Source: Neorhizobium tomejilense (lineage in GTDB: Bacteria > Pseudomonadota > Alphaproteobacteria > Rhizobiales > Rhizobiaceae). From it: a stretch of 64,000 nt of DNA. Positions 62,631-64,000 of the stretch are shown in pieces. The stretch is taken from contig PVBG01000004.1 in the NCBI GenBank assembly GCA_002968845.1, positions 124,001-188,000 of the forward strand, read 5' to 3'. Within the stretch, counting starts at the first letter, position 1, and each line of letters opens with the position of its first letter. The position numbers and the translations under genes are program-made. Under the pieces are notes generated by a model. The model had not been told where the DNA came from. It was given only the letters and a program-made list of their open reading frames with translations, and did no database searches.

Positions 62631-63442
62631 GATCGGCAGAGATGACCGCAGAACCGGCGGAGACCCGACAGCTGTCCCTTTCCTTCCTGCGTCCGTCCCG
62701 CTCGGCGGTGATCGGGACGCTTGCCGTCCTTGCATTTTTGGTCCTGTGGCAGATCGCTCCCGGCATCGGCTGGGTGAATGGCCGTTTCACCAGCCGTCCG
62801 ACTGAGGTTTTCCTCGCAGCAATCGATATCTTCGGGAATGACAATTTCCTCTATCACGCCCGCATCAGCCTGACGGAATTCGTGGCCGGTTTCGCACTGG
62901 CGATCGTGGTGTCCATCCCGCTCGGCGTGCTGCTCGGCACGTCGAAGATCGCCCGCTACCTGATCGATCCGCCGCTGATGGCGCTCTATATCGCCCCGAC
63001 GCTGGTGCTGCTGCCGATCATGGTGATCTGGCTCGGCATCGACATGGCCCCGAAGATCGCCGTCGTTTTTCTGGGCGCTGTCTTCCCGATCGTCCTCAAC
63101 ACCATGGCCGGCATGAGCGAGGCGGACCCGAAGTTTCTCCGCATGGCGCGTTCGTTCGGTGCGACCAGGTTCGATATCTTTACTCGCGTCCTCGTACCCG
63201 GGTCACTGCCGGCGCTGCTCACGGGCCTGAGGCTCGCCGTCGGCCGCGCCGTGCTCGGCGTCATCGTCGGCGAGCTCTTCGTCTCACAGGCAGGCATTGG
63301 CTACCAGCTCAATCTTTATGGCTCCGCCATGCGCATCGACCGCCTGCTTGTTTACGCTCTGATCGTCAGCGCTTTCGGCTACACGCTGACCGTCATCGTC
63401 CGATCAGTTGAGAACAAGATCCGCGACTGGAGGTCGAAATGA
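62627..63442 (+). CDS. ABC transporter permease, TauC/SsuC type (first of two)
   Basis: A 271-residue six-helix permease of the BPD_transp_1 fold with the EAA loop MARSFGATRFDIFTRVLVPGSLPALLTGL. It begins within the ATPase stop and ends overlapping the second permease (ATGA at 63439-63442). Most TauC-type systems use one permease gene as a homodimer; here two different ones in a row suggest a heterodimer. Confidence 0.93.
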   Translation: MRSAEMTAEPAETRQLSLSFLRPSRSAVIGTLAVLAFLVLWQIAPGIGWVNGRFTSRPTEVFLAAIDIFGNDNFLYHARISLTEFVAGFALAIVVSIPLGVLLGTSKIARYLIDPPLMALYIAPTLVLLPIMVIWLGIDMAPKIAVVFLGAVFPIVLNTMAGMSEADPKFLRMARSFGATRFDIFTRVLVPGSLPALLTGLRLAVGRAVLGVIVGELFVSQAGIGYQLNLYGSAMRIDRLLVYALIVSAFGYTLTVIVRSVENKIRDWRSK

Positions 63443-64000
63443 TCGCCGAACTTTTCTATCGCCGCCAGGCGCTCGTGCTCGGCACCCTGTCTATGATCGG
63501 CATCGTGGTTTTCTGGCAGATCGCCGTCGACACCGGCTTCATCAATCCGTTCTTCATCTCGACGCCGAGCCAGGTCGCCGCGGAGTTCATGGTTCAGTTC
63601 GAAGACGGTTCGGTCGCCACCAATGTGGCGGCGACGCTTTATTGCTTCGTCTGGTCGCTCGGTCTTGCCGCCGTGGTCGGTATTATCCTTGGCGTGCTGG
63701 CCGGCTGGTTTGCGGATGTGGAATCGGCGCTGGAACCGTTCATCTGGTTCAAATATTCGGCGCCGACTGTCGCCTTCTATCCGCTGTTCGTCGCCGGGCT
63801 CGGCTATGGCACGCCGACGATCATTGCGATCGCCTTCCTTTTCGCCCTGACGCCGATTTATGCCAACACGCTGTCGGGCATCAAGAATACCGATCGTGAT
63901 CTGGCCCGCGCTGCGCGCTCCTTCGGGGCTAGGCCGCTCGATATCTTCCTGCGCGTCGCTCTGCCGGGATCCGTACCGGTGATGATGGCCGGCCTTCGCC
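63439..64000 (+). CDS. ABC transporter permease, TauC/SsuC type (second; cut by window end)
   Basis: An open frame from the ATG at 63439 runs off the window after 187 codons. It begins MIAELFYRRQALVLG and has the TauC pattern FFISTPSQVAAEF, YSAPTVAFYPLFVAGLG and an EAA loop ARAARSFGARPLDIFLRVAL. It is clearly a paralogue of the preceding permease, not a copy. The C-terminal quarter lies beyond the window. Confidence 0.92.
   Translation, partial: MIAELFYRRQALVLGTLSMIGIVVFWQIAVDTGFINPFFISTPSQVAAEFMVQFEDGSVATNVAATLYCFVWSLGLAAVVGIILGVLAGWFADVESALEPFIWFKYSAPTVAFYPLFVAGLGYGTPTIIAIAFLFALTPIYANTLSGIKNTDRDLARAARSFGARPLDIFLRVALPGSVPVMMAGLR

Noticed and set aside
60321-62735. 804-codon frame antisense to the MmgE/PrpD and ABC transporter genes
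   Set aside because: It spans three clear plus-strand genes and has no domain or RBS.

Overview
The window is high-GC, densely coded bacterial chromosome or chromid DNA. It has many ABC transporters, ATGA-type overlaps between operon genes, GTG and TTG starts, and a rhizobial-style interspersed palindromic repeat near 41060. No rRNA, tRNA, CRISPR array or complete insertion sequence was recognised. Gene content (oligogalacturonide-type uptake, an Agp-like oligosaccharide transporter, cyoABCD with SURF1, katG/oxyR) fits an alphaproteobacterium of the Rhizobiales, most likely Rhizobiaceae. This is inference from gene content, not a taxonomic match.

Layout. (1) 1-2932: end of an iron-siderophore locus: the last codons of a probable TonB-dependent receptor, fhuD and fused fhuB, with no fhuC after them. 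(2) 2981-9043, minus strand: an SDR plus ketopantoate-reductase-like pair, ohr, an OmpR/EnvZ-type two-component system, and a Tat-exported epoxide-hydrolase-like protein. (3) 9373-11952: dipZ and a Sec-exported hydrolase. The hydrolase at 7991-9043 and dipZ are divergent and share a 30-bp promoter element. (4) 12076-23000: a pectin-fragment locus with an AraC regulator, an internally deleted GH4 remnant, a MalFGK-type importer with its binding protein, a GH28 polygalacturonase, a GH105 unsaturated uronyl hydrolase, kduI and a LacI regulator. An 0.8-kb element with inverted-repeat ends and TA flanks, carrying a methyltransferase gene, sits between the GH105 gene and kduI. (5) 23174-34331: a second sugar operon with a Dpp/Agp-type importer with fused ATPases, a glycosidase-like protein with a beta-galactosidase-trimerisation-type domain, a hydroxypyruvate-isomerase-like enzyme and a GH42 beta-galactosidase. 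(6) 34460-42457: an amino-acid/peptide catabolic region with a flavin amine oxidase, DMT exporter, FCD-type GntR regulator, DadA-like dehydrogenase, M24 aminopeptidase, DapA-like lyase and an MFS transporter. (7) 42788-48455: cyoABCD, SURF1 and a small membrane protein. (8) 48542-51852: katG and divergent oxyR. (9) 52344-64000: a LysR regulator divergent from an operon with hydantoinase A/B homologues, two pita-bread-fold (M24/creatinase-like) proteins that lack normal metal ligands, an MmgE/PrpD protein and a TauABC/SsuABC-like importer with two permeases, the second cut by the window end.

How the parts work together. Region 4 would import oligogalacturonides and shorten them in the cytoplasm (GH28 and GH105 lack signal peptides), then pass the unsaturated uronate to KduI. 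Region 5 would import galactose-containing oligosaccharides and cut them with GH42. Region 9 looks like a self-contained uptake and hydrolysis pathway for an unidentified small amide, cyclic amide or guanidino-type compound. It is the best candidate here for an undescribed system.
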